From: Bacillota bacterium
GTDB taxonomy: Bacteria; Bacillota; Clostridia; Acetivibrionales; DTU013
Assembly: GCA_023411645.1 (NCBI GenBank)
Contig: JAEYON010000151.1
Location: 1 to 57,012, forward strand
Reading direction: 5' to 3'
Length of the DNA stretch: 57,012 bases
Shown here in pieces: positions 32,676 through 42,151 of the stretch. The notes beneath the pieces are model-generated. The model saw only the letters and a list, made by a program, of their open reading frames with translations. It ran no database searches and was not told the origin of the DNA. Made by a program: the position numbers and the translations under genes. Within the stretch, counting starts at the first letter, position 1. Every line of letters starts with the position of its first letter.

Positions 32676-33716
32676 GTGGAGACGAAATATCTACCTGACA
32701 TGAATATATATGAACTGGAACAAATGCTGCAGGACATGGGCCAGCAGAAATTCAGGGCAAAGCAGATTTTCAGCTGGATTGCCAGAGGGGCTCTGGATTT
32801 TGATGACATGACTGATCTGTCAAAGCAGCTCAGGGAGGAATTGAAACTTTTTTCGCATGTTTCAGGTCTAACTATTAGAAAAAAGCTTGTATCGTCACTT
32901 GACGGTACAACCAAATACCTGTTTGAACTGCGGGACGGCAATTTGATAGAGAGCGTGCTGATGGAGTATGAACGAGGCTATACGGTATGTATCTCGTCAC
33001 AGGTAGGCTGCAAAATGGGATGTAGCTTTTGTGCCTCGACAATCTCCGGTTTCAGGAGAGACTTGACAGCAGGGGAAATGCTCGAGCAGATACTGGCTAT
33101 TCAGCGCGACAGAGGGGTAAAAGTTGGAAATGTGGTTATAATGGGTATTGGAGAGCCCTTTGATAATTATGATAACGTTTTGAAGTTTCTGAGGCTTGCC
33201 AACGATCCGGCGGGATTGAATATCGGACAGCGGCATATGACAGTTTCTACATGCGGAATAGTGCCTCGCATCATTGAGTTTTCAGACGAAAACATGCAGG
33301 TGAATCTGGCAATTTCACTCCACGCTCCCAATGACCGTCTGAGAGCGCAAATCATGCCGATTGGCAGGAAGTACGCTATTGACAAAATAATTGAAGCATG
33401 TAAGATATATACAGAGAAAACCAGAAGAAGGGTTACGTTTGAATATGCATTGATAGAGGGTGTCAATGACTCTCAGGAGAACGCAGTAGAGCTTGCTTCA
33501 AGACTGAGAGGACTGCTGTGCCATGTAAACCTGATTCCTGTCAATGCCGTTAAAGGTACGGGTTACAGGCAGGGTGAGCGAAGACGCATGGAGAATTTTG
33601 CTGGGGAGCTTATGAAAAGGGGCTTCGCGACCACTATCAGACGAGAGCTTGGATCAGACATCAATGCGGCCTGCGGTCAACTCAGAAGCAACGAGATGAG
33701 CGCTGAGCCAAACTGA
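32676..33716 (+). CDS. rlmN: Dual-specificity RNA adenine-C2 methyltransferase (radical SAM)
   Basis: 346 residues from a GTG at 32676 with AGAGGAG upstream. The radical-SAM cluster motif CKMGCSFCAST (Cx3Cx2C) and SxxxGEP-type IMGIGEPFDNYDNV are present, and the C-terminal catalytic cysteine is in DINAACGQL. Methylates A2503 of 23S rRNA and A37 of some tRNAs. Confidence 0.96.
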   Translation: METKYLPDMNIYELEQMLQDMGQQKFRAKQIFSWIARGALDFDDMTDLSKQLREELKLFSHVSGLTIRKKLVSSLDGTTKYLFELRDGNLIESVLMEYERGYTVCISSQVGCKMGCSFCASTISGFRRDLTAGEMLEQILAIQRDRGVKVGNVVIMGIGEPFDNYDNVLKFLRLANDPAGLNIGQRHMTVSTCGIVPRIIEFSDENMQVNLAISLHAPNDRLRAQIMPIGRKYAIDKIIEACKIYTEKTRRRVTFEYALIEGVNDSQENAVELASRLRGLLCHVNLIPVNAVKGTGYRQGERRRMENFAGELMKRGFATTIRRELGSDINAACGQLRSNEMSAEPN

Positions 33717-33745
33717 TATAGAAGAGTTAGTAGAGGTGTTGAAGC

Positions 33746-34477
33746 TTGAGATTCGCGGCCGGAACAGATACAGGACTGATAAGAGATAGTAATGAAGACT
33801 CCTACAGAATTATTCCGGAATCTTCACAGAATCCATGCGTCATTATTATTGCTGACGGAATGGGTGGTCACAACTGCGGAGAAGTTGCAAGCAGGATGAC
33901 AGTTGATTACATTAGTGACTATATAGAGCACAGCGGCAATCGATTGTTTTCTTGTCAGAATATAGGAGAAGAAATAAGAAAACTCGTTGAAGAAGCGAAT
34001 GCTGCCGTGTTTGAGGCATCAATGACCAGACCTGAAGCAAGCGGAATGGGCACGACGCTGACAATGGCTGTGATCGTTGACAGCAAGGTTACCGTGGCTC
34101 ATGTGGGTGACAGCAGGCTGTATGTTGCACACAACGATTGTATTCGGCAAATGACGCAGGATCATTCTTATATCGAGGAACTGGTCAAGATCGGAACCCT
34201 GACAAGGGAGGAAGCTGAAAGACACCCTCGCAAGCATGTTATTACGAGGGCTATTGGTTCTTCAAAGGATCTGGAGGTCGACATACTGGACTTTGAGGCC
34301 ATAGAAGGAGATGTTTTGCTGCTATGTACTGATGGCCTCACAAATATGATTTGTGAAAACGAAATATATAGCATAATAAAAGGCAGTGAGCCGCAGAGGG
34401 CCTGTGAGCAGTTGATTGAGGCAGCTAAAAGCAATGGCGGCGACGACAATATCACTGTGATTGTTTATCAAATGTGA
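33746..34477 (+). CDS. prpC: PP2C-family serine/threonine phosphatase
   Basis: 243 residues from a TTG at 33746, seven bases after AGAGGTG. PP2C metal motifs: TDTGLIRDSNEDS, IIADGMGGHNCGE, HVGDSRLYV and GDDNITVI. It is 14 bases upstream of the PASTA kinase and is its partner phosphatase in the family, opposing its signalling in growth and spore germination. Confidence 0.95.
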   Translation: MRFAAGTDTGLIRDSNEDSYRIIPESSQNPCVIIIADGMGGHNCGEVASRMTVDYISDYIEHSGNRLFSCQNIGEEIRKLVEEANAAVFEASMTRPEASGMGTTLTMAVIVDSKVTVAHVGDSRLYVAHNDCIRQMTQDHSYIEELVKIGTLTREEAERHPRKHVITRAIGSSKDLEVDILDFEAIEGDVLLLCTDGLTNMICENEIYSIIKGSEPQRACEQLIEAAKSNGGDDNITVIVYQM

Positions 34478-34491
34478 GTGAAGGTGTTTTT

Positions 34492-36567
34492 ATGGAAGGC
34501 AGATTACTGGGAAATAGATATCAATTGATCGAAAGGATTGGCGGAGGCGGTATGGCAATCGTTTATAAAGCGAAATGCCTCCTGCTCAATCGTTATGTTG
34601 CTATAAAAATCCTCCGGAGCGAATTTACCGATGACGAAGAGTTCGTTAAGCGGTTTCGCGTGGAAGCACAGGCTGCGGCCAGTCTTAACCATCCGAATAT
34701 TGTGTCTATCTATGATGTGGGTAAACAGGATGACTCGCAATACATTGTTATGGAATTCATCGATGGCATTACGCTCAAGGATTATATCAATAAAAAAGGA
34801 GTTCTTCCCTGGCGGGAAGCTATCGAGATTGCGGTGCAGATTTGTTCCGCGCTTGAACAGGCTCATAAAAACCATATCGTGCATCGGGATATAAAGCCTC
34901 ATAATATTATGATCACAAATGAAGGTATCGCCAAGGTTACTGATTTTGGTATCGCCAGAGCTGTTACTTCTGCAACGATTACTATGGTGGGCAGTACTAT
35001 CGGCTCTGTTCATTATTTTTCACCGGAGCAGGCAAGAGGCAGCTTCACAGATGAGAAATCTGATCTTTATTCACTAGGTGTCACGATATATGAAATGGTA
35101 ACGGGGAGAGTTCCATTTGACGGAGAATCTCCGGTAGCAGTGGCCTTGAAACACATACAGGAGAAAGCGGAGCGTCCGATCGACGTGAATCCTTCCCTTC
35201 CGAAGGGAATAAACGATCTGATCTTAAAGGCGATGAAGAAGGATCAGAATCTGCGTTACCAGACGGCCTCAGATATGCTCAATGATTTGAAGAGAACACT
35301 GAACAACCCAAACACAAAGATCGCAGGCAGCAATGCAGTGGAGGATCTTCCCACAAGAAAAATGCAGGCTGTTGGTGCTGATATCAAAACGCTCGCAGAT
35401 GAAAATGATTTTGACAACGGATATGAAAACGGACATAGAAATGGAAATGAGCTTGATACAGGAACCGGAATAGTATTGAATGAAGGTGATAGCACGATGG
35501 CGGGAAAGAAGAAGGATAGGCTGAGTATGTGGCTTGGGATTGCCGCCGGTCTTATCATAGCGGGAATTATCTTTTTTATCGGACTTAAGCTGCTTATTCC
35601 GATCATTACTCCGGAAGCTTCGGATGTGTATGTTGTCGAGAATTATTTCAACAAGGATTTTAACGATGTTCAGGAGGAGTTGCAGAAATACGGCATTATA
35701 GCTGTTGATCATGAAAGAGTAAACAGTGATACAGTCAAGCAGGATATCATAATTTCGCAAGATGTAGCTGTAGGCAACACTCTGAAACCTGGCAGTTCAA
35801 TCAAATTCAGAATCAGCGCCGGTCCTGAGCTTGTACAGATCCCTGATATTTCGGGTCAGGAGTCAAGAGTGGGTGAGCAGATCCTAAGATCTCTGGAACT
35901 GATACCGGAAGAACAGACAGAGTACAGTGAAACTGTGCCGACTGGTGATATTATCAGAACGGAGCCAGCTGCACTGGAAGAAGTAAAGCCTTATGCAAAT
36001 GTGACAGTATTCGTTAGCCTTGGCCCTAAGCTGGAAATGGTCAAGGTTCCCGCTCTGCTCGGCCTTACGAGGGCTAAGGCGGAAAAGCTTATTCTTGATA
36101 GCAAGCTGAAAATCGGACAGATTATTCCTGGGGATGAAATAAGCGACGTGGCCCTGATTACGAAGCAATATCCTCTGGCGGGAACCGAAGTGGAGGAGGG
36201 CACCGCTGTAGAGATGAACTTTACTCCTATTGATGAGGAGCCTGTAACAGAACCCGGATCGACCACGCCGGGGGATGGAACTTCAGATACGGCGACTGAA
36301 CCGAATGGGCCTACTACTCCGACCGAATCGCAAAAGAAAACGAGACTTTTACCCATAGACCTGGATCCCAGCAGAACTTATGGGAATGAGGTTATGGTTT
36401 TTGTTGAAACAACACCGTCAGATACTAATGTGTCGAAGATTGAATTTAATGAGTCGATACCGAGGACCAGTTTTCCGTTCAGCGTGAAGATTTCGCTGGC
36501 AGAGCAGGGAACCACCCATGTAGTCGTCAAGCTTGATGGTGTACTTGCCCTTGAGGGAGATTATTAA
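34492..36567 (+). CDS. prkC: PASTA-domain serine/threonine kinase
   Basis: 691 residues; ATG at 34492 after GAAGGTG is preferred over an in-frame GTG at 34474 that overlaps the phosphatase stop. Kinase domain (1-~270): GGGGMAIVY, catalytic HRDIKPHN, DFGIAR. One transmembrane helix at ~348-373. Three extracellular PASTA repeats (~375-585) bind peptidoglycan fragments. A Thr/Pro-rich linker and a further ~75-residue beta domain end the protein. Forms a sensor module with the phosphatase gene. Confidence 0.95.
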   Translation: MEGRLLGNRYQLIERIGGGGMAIVYKAKCLLLNRYVAIKILRSEFTDDEEFVKRFRVEAQAAASLNHPNIVSIYDVGKQDDSQYIVMEFIDGITLKDYINKKGVLPWREAIEIAVQICSALEQAHKNHIVHRDIKPHNIMITNEGIAKVTDFGIARAVTSATITMVGSTIGSVHYFSPEQARGSFTDEKSDLYSLGVTIYEMVTGRVPFDGESPVAVALKHIQEKAERPIDVNPSLPKGINDLILKAMKKDQNLRYQTASDMLNDLKRTLNNPNTKIAGSNAVEDLPTRKMQAVGADIKTLADENDFDNGYENGHRNGNELDTGTGIVLNEGDSTMAGKKKDRLSMWLGIAAGLIIAGIIFFIGLKLLIPIITPEASDVYVVENYFNKDFNDVQEELQKYGIIAVDHERVNSDTVKQDIIISQDVAVGNTLKPGSSIKFRISAGPELVQIPDISGQESRVGEQILRSLELIPEEQTEYSETVPTGDIIRTEPAALEEVKPYANVTVFVSLGPKLEMVKVPALLGLTRAKAEKLILDSKLKIGQIIPGDEISDVALITKQYPLAGTEVEEGTAVEMNFTPIDEEPVTEPGSTTPGDGTSDTATEPNGPTTPTESQKKTRLLPIDLDPSRTYGNEVMVFVETTPSDTNVSKIEFNESIPRTSFPFSVKISLAEQGTTHVVVKLDGVLALEGDY

Positions 36568-36625
36568 TAATACCGACAGGAATATTTGGAATGTTTAAAA
36601 TGCATACACGGAGGAGGTTCTGCGT

Positions 36626-37519
36626 TTGCCGTCAGGCATAATCATTAAGGGAATTGGCGGATTTTATTACGTTTCATCAGAGGATTGCGGCATAATTGAA
36701 TGCAAAGCCAGAGGAATATTCCGAAAGAACGGGTTAACACCGTTGGCAGGGGATAAGGTTCAGTTTTCTCTGACGGACTTAGCACAAAAAAAAGGCAGCA
36801 TAGATAAGATTGAGGAAAGATCATCCATTTTGATCAGGCCTGCCGTTGCCAATGTCGATCAGCTGGTCGCCGTTATAGCCGCTAAATCGCCTGAACCTGA
36901 TATGATGCTGCTGGACAAGCTGTTATTAACAGTGGAAAAGAAAAGAATCCGAGCTGTTGTATGCATTAATAAGACTGATCTGGATCATGAAAATTTAAGC
37001 GTAAAACTGTGCAAAACATATTCTATTGCAGGATACGATGTTGTTCAGACAAATATGAAAGAAACAAAGGGTTTCAGCGAACTAAAATCTCTGCTCAGGA
37101 ACCATATCTCAGTTTTTGCCGGTCAGTCAGGTGTTGGGAAATCCACGCTGCTAAACAGGGTAATGGACACCATGGTAATGAAGACCGGCGAGTTGAGTGA
37201 CAGGCTTGACAGAGGAAAGCATACCACCAGACACGCTGAGCTCATTGATCTGGCAGGCGGCGGTTATATAGTCGATACACCGGGGTTTAGTTCATTCGAG
37301 CTTGCCGGGATTGGTTATCAGGAGCTTGCGCAATTGTATCCGGAATTCGCGGAATATGTCAGGAATTGCAGATTTTACGGCTGCAGCCACATCAGCGAAC
37401 CGGACTGCGCCGTGAAAAAAGCGCTGGAGGATCGGCGGATCGACGACGGAAGATATCAGCGGTATGTTGAGTTGCATGCGTTATTAAAACTGGAAGATGA
37501 AATGAAATATAAAAAATGA
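36626..37519 (+). CDS. rsgA: Ribosome small-subunit GTPase RsgA
   Basis: 297 residues from a TTG at 36626, directly after GGAGGAGG. N-terminal OB domain, then a circularly permuted GTPase with NKTD (CINKTDL) before the P-loop GQSGVGKST and DTPGFSS, and a C-terminal zinc knuckle with CRFYGCSHISEPDC. Acts in late 30S maturation. Its position after prkC is conserved in Firmicutes. Confidence 0.96.
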   Translation: MPSGIIIKGIGGFYYVSSEDCGIIECKARGIFRKNGLTPLAGDKVQFSLTDLAQKKGSIDKIEERSSILIRPAVANVDQLVAVIAAKSPEPDMMLLDKLLLTVEKKRIRAVVCINKTDLDHENLSVKLCKTYSIAGYDVVQTNMKETKGFSELKSLLRNHISVFAGQSGVGKSTLLNRVMDTMVMKTGELSDRLDRGKHTTRHAELIDLAGGGYIVDTPGFSSFELAGIGYQELAQLYPEFAEYVRNCRFYGCSHISEPDCAVKKALEDRRIDDGRYQRYVELHALLKLEDEMKYKK

Positions 37520-37539
37520 ACAGAAAGGTAAACCAAACG

Positions 37540-38205
37540 ATGATTAAAATTGCTCCATCGATTCTGGCATCCGACTTTTCAAAACTTGGCGAGGAGATTG
37601 CCAGAGTTGAAAAGGCCGGAGCCGATATGATACATATTGATGTAATGGACGGACACTTTGTGCCGAACATTACATTTGGTCCGCCTATGATAAAGAGCCT
37701 GCGAAAAATCACCGGACTTCCGTTTGACGTCCATTTGATGATAGAAAATCCGGACAAGTATCTGGACAGCTTCATTGAGGCCGGAGCGGACATTATCTCA
37801 GTACATATTGAAAACAATCCCCACCTGCATAGGACCCTCGAGCATATCAGGCAGCAGAATGTCAGAGCAGCGGTGGTTCTGAATCCGGCCACTCCGCTCA
37901 ACACACTTGAAATGGTGCTGCCATATATAGATATGGTTTTACTGATGACGGTCAACCCTGGGTATGGCGGTCAGAAATACATCGAGGAGATGACAGAAAA
38001 GATCGGCAAGCTAAGGACAATGTCTAATCAGCGTGGATTAAAGCTGGATATAGAGGTGGATGGAGGGATAGACGCCGAAAATGTATACAGGGTCACACAA
38101 GCAGGCGCAAATATCCTGGTCGCAGGTTCTACTGTGTTCAATGCACCCGATGCCGCTGAGATTATAAGCCTGCTCAGGAAGAATGCTTTCGGTGGGTATG
38201 TATGA
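37540..38205 (+). CDS. rpe: Ribulose-phosphate 3-epimerase
   Basis: 221 residues from the ATG at 37540, giving the usual MIKIAPSILASDFSKL start with AAAGG 11 bases upstream. An ATG at 37516 overlaps the rsgA stop but has no ribosome site. TIM-barrel motifs HIDVMDGHFVPNITFG, VHLMIENP, TVNPGYGGQK and EVDGGI are intact. Interconverts ribulose-5-P and xylulose-5-P. Confidence 0.96.
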   Translation: MIKIAPSILASDFSKLGEEIARVEKAGADMIHIDVMDGHFVPNITFGPPMIKSLRKITGLPFDVHLMIENPDKYLDSFIEAGADIISVHIENNPHLHRTLEHIRQQNVRAAVVLNPATPLNTLEMVLPYIDMVLLMTVNPGYGGQKYIEEMTEKIGKLRTMSNQRGLKLDIEVDGGIDAENVYRVTQAGANILVAGSTVFNAPDAAEIISLLRKNAFGGYV

Positions 38206-38837
38206 ACAGTGTCATTTTTTGCGGCGGCGACATTGAAGATTATGAATCAATTAAAAAGTATGTGCAGGATGCGCAGCTAACTTTCTGTGTGGATAGCGGA
38301 GCTCGCCATTGCAGGAAATTGCAGATCATTCCCGACTATCTTATCGGTGACTTTGATTCTATCAATGAAGAAGATTTTACGTCACTGGTCGAGGCCGGTG
38401 CTTCTGTTATGAGGTTTCCCTCCGAAAAGGATATGACAGACAGTGAGCTTGCAATTGAAATTGCCTATGAAAAAGGTTGCCGCCGAATCATACTCCTTGG
38501 GGCAATCGGGTCAAGAATCGATCACATGCTTTCCAACCTGTTCTTGCTAAAAAAACTTGCAGACCTTAATGTTGAGGGTATTATTATCAATGAGAATAAT
38601 GAGATCAGATTGATTAATGATTATATTGAGCTTAAGAGTGAGAAGGATACTTTTCTGTCTTTGCTGCCTGTTGGCGGAAACGCTGTAGGTGTAACGACCA
38701 GAGGACTCTACTATCCTTTGACAGACGCCACTTTGGAGGTGGGCTCATCGTGGGGCATAAGCAACCGGTTTACCGCTGATTCCGCTTCCGTGTCGGTAAA
38801 GAAAGGCTATCTGCTTGTCATTAAGTCAAGAGATTAA
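38202..38837 (+). CDS. thiN: Thiamine pyrophosphokinase
   Basis: 211 residues; the ATG at 38202 overlaps the rpe stop by four bases (ATGA coupling). Motifs CVDSGARHC, PDYLIGDFDSI, DMTDSELAIE and GSRIDHMLSN are those of thiamine diphosphokinase, which makes TPP from thiamine and ATP. Last gene of the priA-thiN run. Confidence 0.94.
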   Translation: MNSVIFCGGDIEDYESIKKYVQDAQLTFCVDSGARHCRKLQIIPDYLIGDFDSINEEDFTSLVEAGASVMRFPSEKDMTDSELAIEIAYEKGCRRIILLGAIGSRIDHMLSNLFLLKKLADLNVEGIIINENNEIRLINDYIELKSEKDTFLSLLPVGGNAVGVTTRGLYYPLTDATLEVGSSWGISNRFTADSASVSVKKGYLLVIKSRD

Positions 38838-38861
38838 AAACGGACCGGCAATGCCGGTCCG
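38836..38861 (-). terminator. Terminator of the aminotransferase gene
   Basis: CGGACCGGCA and TGCCGGTCCG flank a single A; on the minus strand a TTTTTAAT tract follows. It lies immediately after thiN and may also stop plus-strand transcription. Confidence 0.8.
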
Positions 38862-38874
38862 CTGAATAATAGCC

Positions 38875-40056
38875 TCATTTATATGCCTGCGCCAATGCTT
38901 CAAAGGCCTTTTGTGAATTGATTATAGTCTTTTCGTCTACGCAGTAGGCCAGCCGGAAGTATCCCCTGCACCCGAAGCCGGTTCCCGGTACAATGACAAG
39001 ATTATACTTTACCGCAGCTTTGCAGAATTCAACATCGTCTTCAATAGGAGACTTGGGAAGCAGATAAAAGGCTCCCTGTGGTTTAAAGCAGTTATAACCC
39101 GCCTTTGTGATAATGTCATAGAGCATATCTCTTCTCTTTTTATAAGCGGTTGTATCTACCGTGGCGTCAAGCGACTCGGGCAGTATTCTCTGGAAAAGGG
39201 CAGGTGCGTTGACAAATCCCAATGTCCTAGTTGAGAAAATAAGTCCGTCAATCAGGGCGGTTGTATCACCCATCAGTGGATTGACTGCCGCAAAGCCGAT
39301 CCTCTCGCCAGGCAGCGACAATGATTTACTAAAGGAATTGACCATTATGGAACGCTTGAATATTGTAAAAACAGAGGGCACCTCAACTCCGTCATATACG
39401 ATCTTGTCGTAGGGCTCATCAGATATAACGCAGATTTCTGTTCCGAATTCCCTTTCACGTTCACTTATCTTTTCAGCCATCTTCTCTAGGGTGCTTCGGT
39501 TGTATACCGCACCTGAGGGATTATTCGGAGTATTGATGAGAACAGCCTTTGTCCTGGGTGTAATAGCGTCATACAGAAGCTGTGGGTCAGGCTGGAAAGT
39601 GTTCCGGTCTGTATTGACGATGACGACCTTGCCGCCGTGATTATCTACATAAAACAGATATTCTGCAAAGTAAGGGGCAAATATGATAACTTCCTCACCG
39701 GGATTGAGCAGCGTTTTTAGAACAACGTTCAGAGCACCTCCGGCTCCGCACTCCATGACCACATGCTGTGCGTCAATGGGTACGCCGCTTGCTTTCTGCA
39801 GCCTGTCAGCCAGTGCAGCCCTAACATTCATATACCCCGCATTGCTCATATATCCGTGCATTTTCGGCGTATCAGCCAGCACAGCCTTTTTCAGAGCATC
39901 TTTTACTGCTTGCGGAGGCTCGATGTCGGGGTTGCCAAGTGAAAAATCGTATACATTATCTGCTCCGAATTTTTTGCGGAGCTTTTCGCCTTCTTCAAAC
40001 ATAGCCCTGATCCATGAGGATCTGCTAAGATTGTCAAGTATCTTCCTGGAAACCAT
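38875..40056 (-). CDS. Class I/II PLP-dependent aminotransferase
   Basis: 393 residues; ATG at 40056 with CAGGAG eight bases before. Fold type I aminotransferase: DFSLGNPDIEPP, INTPNNPSGAVY, ISDEPYDKIVYDG and the Schiff-base lysine in NSFSKSLSLPGERIG. The C-terminal arginine that binds the substrate carboxylate is in YFRLAY. Probably an aspartate- or aromatic-type aminotransferase, substrate not resolved. 35 bases downstream of rqcH on the same strand. Confidence 0.9.
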   Translation of the reverse strand: MVSRKILDNLSRSSWIRAMFEEGEKLRKKFGADNVYDFSLGNPDIEPPQAVKDALKKAVLADTPKMHGYMSNAGYMNVRAALADRLQKASGVPIDAQHVVMECGAGGALNVVLKTLLNPGEEVIIFAPYFAEYLFYVDNHGGKVVIVNTDRNTFQPDPQLLYDAITPRTKAVLINTPNNPSGAVYNRSTLEKMAEKISEREREFGTEICVISDEPYDKIVYDGVEVPSVFTIFKRSIMVNSFSKSLSLPGERIGFAAVNPLMGDTTALIDGLIFSTRTLGFVNAPALFQRILPESLDATVDTTAYKKRRDMLYDIITKAGYNCFKPQGAFYLLPKSPIEDDVEFCKAAVKYNLVIVPGTGFGCRGYFRLAYCVDEKTIINSQKAFEALAQAYK

Positions 40057-40091
40057 TTCGACCACTCCTGTATTTTTTAATTAATAATATA

Positions 40092-41864
40092 CTAAATCTG
40101 AGGGAATAGCAATTGGGCTTTATCGGGCATCACTACAGCCGTATTGTAGTTGACATAGACCACCATACCCGGTTTGGCGCCCGACGGCTTACTGACATTT
40201 TTCACTATGGTGTAATCCACCTGAACATTGGCTGACATTTTAGCCTTGCTGTGCCACGCGGCCAGTGTTGCTGCCTCTTCGAGCGTTCGATCAGGGATAT
40301 CACGTCCATTCCGCTTGATAATGACATGGGAGCCGGGGATGTTTTTGGTATGCAGCCAGACGTCGTTGGACTGAGCAAATTTGAGGGTCAGGTAATCATT
40401 CTGTCTGTTGTTCTTTCCAACATAGATATCAAAGCCGTCAGAGGATTTAAAACGCAGGGGATCAGTCATTTTCTGCTGTTTACCGGAGGAAGGTATCTTT
40501 TTGCCGTGCTTTTTTCTCAACGACATATAACCCTGATCTGAAAGCTCCTGCCTGACTTCGTCTATTTCACGCAGCGAAGTACAGTTATCAAGCAATTGAA
40601 GAACGCTTTCGAGATATTCAAGCTCCTTGCGGGTGTCCTCCAATTGGCGGCTCGTATACATAAATGTGCTTTTTGCCCTTGCGTATTTCCGGAAATACCG
40701 CTGTGCATTCTGCTGCGGCAGCAGATTAGGGTCAAGGGGGACATCGATATACTCATCTGCGTTATCGGAATAATAGTTAAGCAAAGAAAAGCTTGCGGTG
40801 TTTTGGGGGATAGCATATATGTTGGCGGTAATAAGTTCGCCATACAGCTTGAGCTTTTCCCGGTCAGCCACATCCCGCAGGGTCTCCTGCTGTATGGACA
40901 GCTTTTTTGCGCAGCGGTCAATGACAGTGTTCAGCACTTTGTATAAATCGGATTTTTTTTGTTTAAGACGTTCGGCATTGTCACGAGAAGCGTAAAACGT
41001 ATCCAGCACATTGCTGATGGAGTCTGACGTAGTGTTGTACTTGTATTGCCTGATAGCGAGACAATGGAAATCAAGCGGCTTTTGATGCAATTCGTCTTCA
41101 AAAACTACGCAGGGGGCGTATTTGCCATTCCTGATTTCTTCGAGAATAGAATCCAGTGCCTTTTTAAGAGCATCACGGAAATGAGGTTCAAGAGAAGCAG
41201 CGCCTGTCCGATTTTCGATACCCGCTCTGAAGCAGACTTCCCTGCACAAAAGCGGACTGAAGCCTTTGATATGCTCAAGTAAAAATTTATCTACAGTCTG
41301 GTTTGATGAATCAAGACTTTGCAGCAACTCTGAAGTGTCCAACGCTCCGGGGGATAGTTTGTCCTGAGCGGGGGGCAGAACATATGGTCTTGCAGGCATG
41401 ACCTCACGGACACTGCTGATATCTGCGTCCACATGTTTAATTGAATCAAGGATCTTATTCTCGCTATTGAGCAGGATAATATTGCTGTGACGCCCCATTA
41501 CTTCAATGACAAGCTTCTTTTCAGAAATGTCGCCAAGCTCATTGGTCGCTTCGATGACTAACCCGATGATCCTTTCATAGTCGTTAAATTCGAAGGACAG
41601 GATCCTTCCGCCGGTCAGATGCTTTCTTAGCAGCATGCAGAAGACAGGCGGAGCTGCAGGGTTTTCCTTCACAATTTCAGTCAAATGGATTCTGGGGTAG
41701 TTTGGACTGGCGCTGAGCACCAGCCTGTGATTTTTATTCCACGCTCTGACCATTAATACTATCTCGTCGGCTTCAGGTTGCAAAACTTTCTCAATGCGGC
41801 CGGAGGTGAGCTTTTCTGTCAGTTCATCTACTATACTTTTTGCTACGATACCGTCAAAAGGCAA
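40092..41864 (-). CDS. rqcH: Ribosome quality control protein RqcH (NFACT family)
   Basis: 590 residues from a TTG at 41864 behind AAAGGAG. NFACT-N domain at the start (MPFDGIVAKSIVDELT), a long coiled-coil middle (~280-430) and the C-terminal NFACT-R domain (GFDIYVGKNNRQNDYLTLKF, VWLHTKNIPGSHVII). It was long annotated as fibronectin-binding protein; RqcH adds alanine tails to stalled chains on 50S subunits. A hairpin at 41881-41902 covers its 5' leader. Confidence 0.93.
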   Translation of the reverse strand: MPFDGIVAKSIVDELTEKLTSGRIEKVLQPEADEIVLMVRAWNKNHRLVLSASPNYPRIHLTEIVKENPAAPPVFCMLLRKHLTGGRILSFEFNDYERIIGLVIEATNELGDISEKKLVIEVMGRHSNIILLNSENKILDSIKHVDADISSVREVMPARPYVLPPAQDKLSPGALDTSELLQSLDSSNQTVDKFLLEHIKGFSPLLCREVCFRAGIENRTGAASLEPHFRDALKKALDSILEEIRNGKYAPCVVFEDELHQKPLDFHCLAIRQYKYNTTSDSISNVLDTFYASRDNAERLKQKKSDLYKVLNTVIDRCAKKLSIQQETLRDVADREKLKLYGELITANIYAIPQNTASFSLLNYYSDNADEYIDVPLDPNLLPQQNAQRYFRKYARAKSTFMYTSRQLEDTRKELEYLESVLQLLDNCTSLREIDEVRQELSDQGYMSLRKKHGKKIPSSGKQQKMTDPLRFKSSDGFDIYVGKNNRQNDYLTLKFAQSNDVWLHTKNIPGSHVIIKRNGRDIPDRTLEEAATLAAWHSKAKMSANVQVDYTIVKNVSKPSGAKPGMVVYVNYNTAVVMPDKAQLLFPQI

Positions 41865-41880
41865 TTACAACACTCCTTTG

Positions 41881-41902
41881 CCCGCATAGATTCTCATGCG
41901 GG
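41881..41902 (-). promoter_or_regulatory. Leader hairpin next to the rqcH ribosome site
   Basis: CCCGCAT and ATGCGGG form a seven-base stem with loop AGATTCTC, ending about one base from AAAGGAG of rqcH on the minus strand. It may modulate translation; no T-tract favours termination. Confidence 0.45.
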
Positions 41903-42025
41903 ATACGTGTCATAGTATATCATTATGATACAAAAGGGGCAATGGGGAGGTCACCTGTGACAGCAGATACGAGTAAGTGGGTAGATCCAGATTTCAAGTG
42001 CCGGTTTTAATGGTACAAATTCCAG

Positions 42026-42046
42026 CACCATCACCTATTGATGGTG
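42026..42046. promoter_or_regulatory. Inverted repeat upstream of the MarR promoter
   Basis: CACCATC and GATGGTG with a seven-base spacer, 12 bases before the -35. Could be an additional regulator site or the end of a terminator. Confidence 0.4.
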
Positions 42047-42058
42047 GTAATAATTTTA

Positions 42059-42087
42059 TTGACTTATAAAATGGATTTTAATATAAT
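42059..42087 (+). promoter_or_regulatory. Sigma-A promoter of the marR-ABC exporter operon
   Basis: TTGACT (42059-42064), 17-base spacer, TATAAT (42082-42087): near consensus. Confidence 0.85.
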
Positions 42088-42118
42088 AAGTAAGCGTTTA
42101 ATAGTTTAGCGCTTACTT
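42088..42118. promoter_or_regulatory. Operator palindrome for the MarR-type repressor
   Basis: AAGTAAGCG (42088-42096) and CGCTTACTT (42110-42118) form perfect arms separated by 13 bases. The left arm touches the -10 and the site covers the predicted transcription start, so binding would block the promoter. Confidence 0.7.
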
Positions 42119-42151
42119 GTTATGTTAACTTATGGTTTTGAGGTGATATTG

